Source: Syntrophothermus sp. UBA1445
GTDB lineage: Bacteria; Bacillota; Syntrophomonadia; Syntrophomonadales; DTU052
Direction: 5' to 3'
Assembly: GCA_002329495.1 (NCBI GenBank)
Contig: DCTH01000110.1
Location: 1-5,751, forward strand
Length of the DNA stretch: 5,751 nucleotides
Part shown: positions 5,677 through 5,751 of the stretch, in pieces
How the letters are laid out: each line of letters opens with the position of its first letter
How positions within the stretch are numbered: position 1 is the stretch's first letter
Position numbers and translations under genes: made by a program
The notes under the pieces: model-generated
What the model saw: only the letters and a program-made list of their open reading frames with translations
What the model was told of the DNA's origin: nothing
The model's database searches: none

Positions 5677-5751
5677 GTGAAATCATCTCCTTAATTAAAC
5701 AATTTGATTACGGCAATAAGTTCTATGCTTCTATTATCGGTCTTTAACAGA

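Noticed and set aside
1..5751. CRISPR array, tRNA/rRNA, insertion sequence, phage or toxin-antitoxin genes
   Set aside because: No regularly spaced repeats, cloverleaf-like segments, transposase motifs or terminal inverted repeats were seen on reading both strands.

Overview
The window looks like a chromosomal stretch from a low-to-moderate GC, anaerobic-type Firmicute, probably a clostridial lineage such as the Desulfotomaculum/Peptococcaceae or Syntrophomonas type. This is inferred from strong AAGGAGG-type ribosome binding sites, AT-rich sigma-A-like promoters, a TTG start, and the styles of the encoded proteins: an AcoR-like sigma-54 activator, a PAS-GGDEF-HD-GYP protein, and a cysteine-bearing DUF6125/ATC-hydrolase-like protein. 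No marker gene fixes the genus.

Layout. Positions 1-83 hold the first 27 codons of a minus-strand gene that runs off the left edge, possibly a polyprenyl diphosphate synthase. A 179-bp divergent intergenic region with small dyads separates it from a 53-residue plus-strand small ORF (263-424). Next on the plus strand come a 647-residue sigma-54 enhancer-binding regulator (596-2539), a 500-residue cyclic-di-GMP turnover protein with both synthesis and hydrolysis domains (2663-4165), and a 320-residue metallo-beta-lactamase-fold hydrolase with a C-terminal winged-helix-like tail (4223-5185). A 160-residue minus-strand gene (5194-5676) converges on the hydrolase with only 8 bp between the two stops. 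No gap without a gene exceeds about 180 bp.

How the genes may work together. The three large plus-strand genes each have their own strong Shine-Dalgarno sequence and at least one promoter-like element upstream. They therefore look like separately promoted neighbours that may also be joined by read-through, since I see no canonical intrinsic terminator between them. Two are signalling proteins with PAS sensors: one senses and activates sigma-54 transcription, the other senses and adjusts c-di-GMP. No catabolic operon with a clean -24/-12 promoter lies in the window, so the regulator's target is not visible. The only -24-like box (TTGGCAC, 201-207) precedes the small ORF, but its -12-like partner is one base too far away.

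I see ordinary signalling and metabolic genes. I find no CRISPR array, insertion sequence, tRNA, rRNA, phage gene or clear novel system. The most worthwhile leads are the small ORF and its promoter region, the dyad over the promoter of the c-di-GMP gene, and the tightly convergent DUF6125-like gene.
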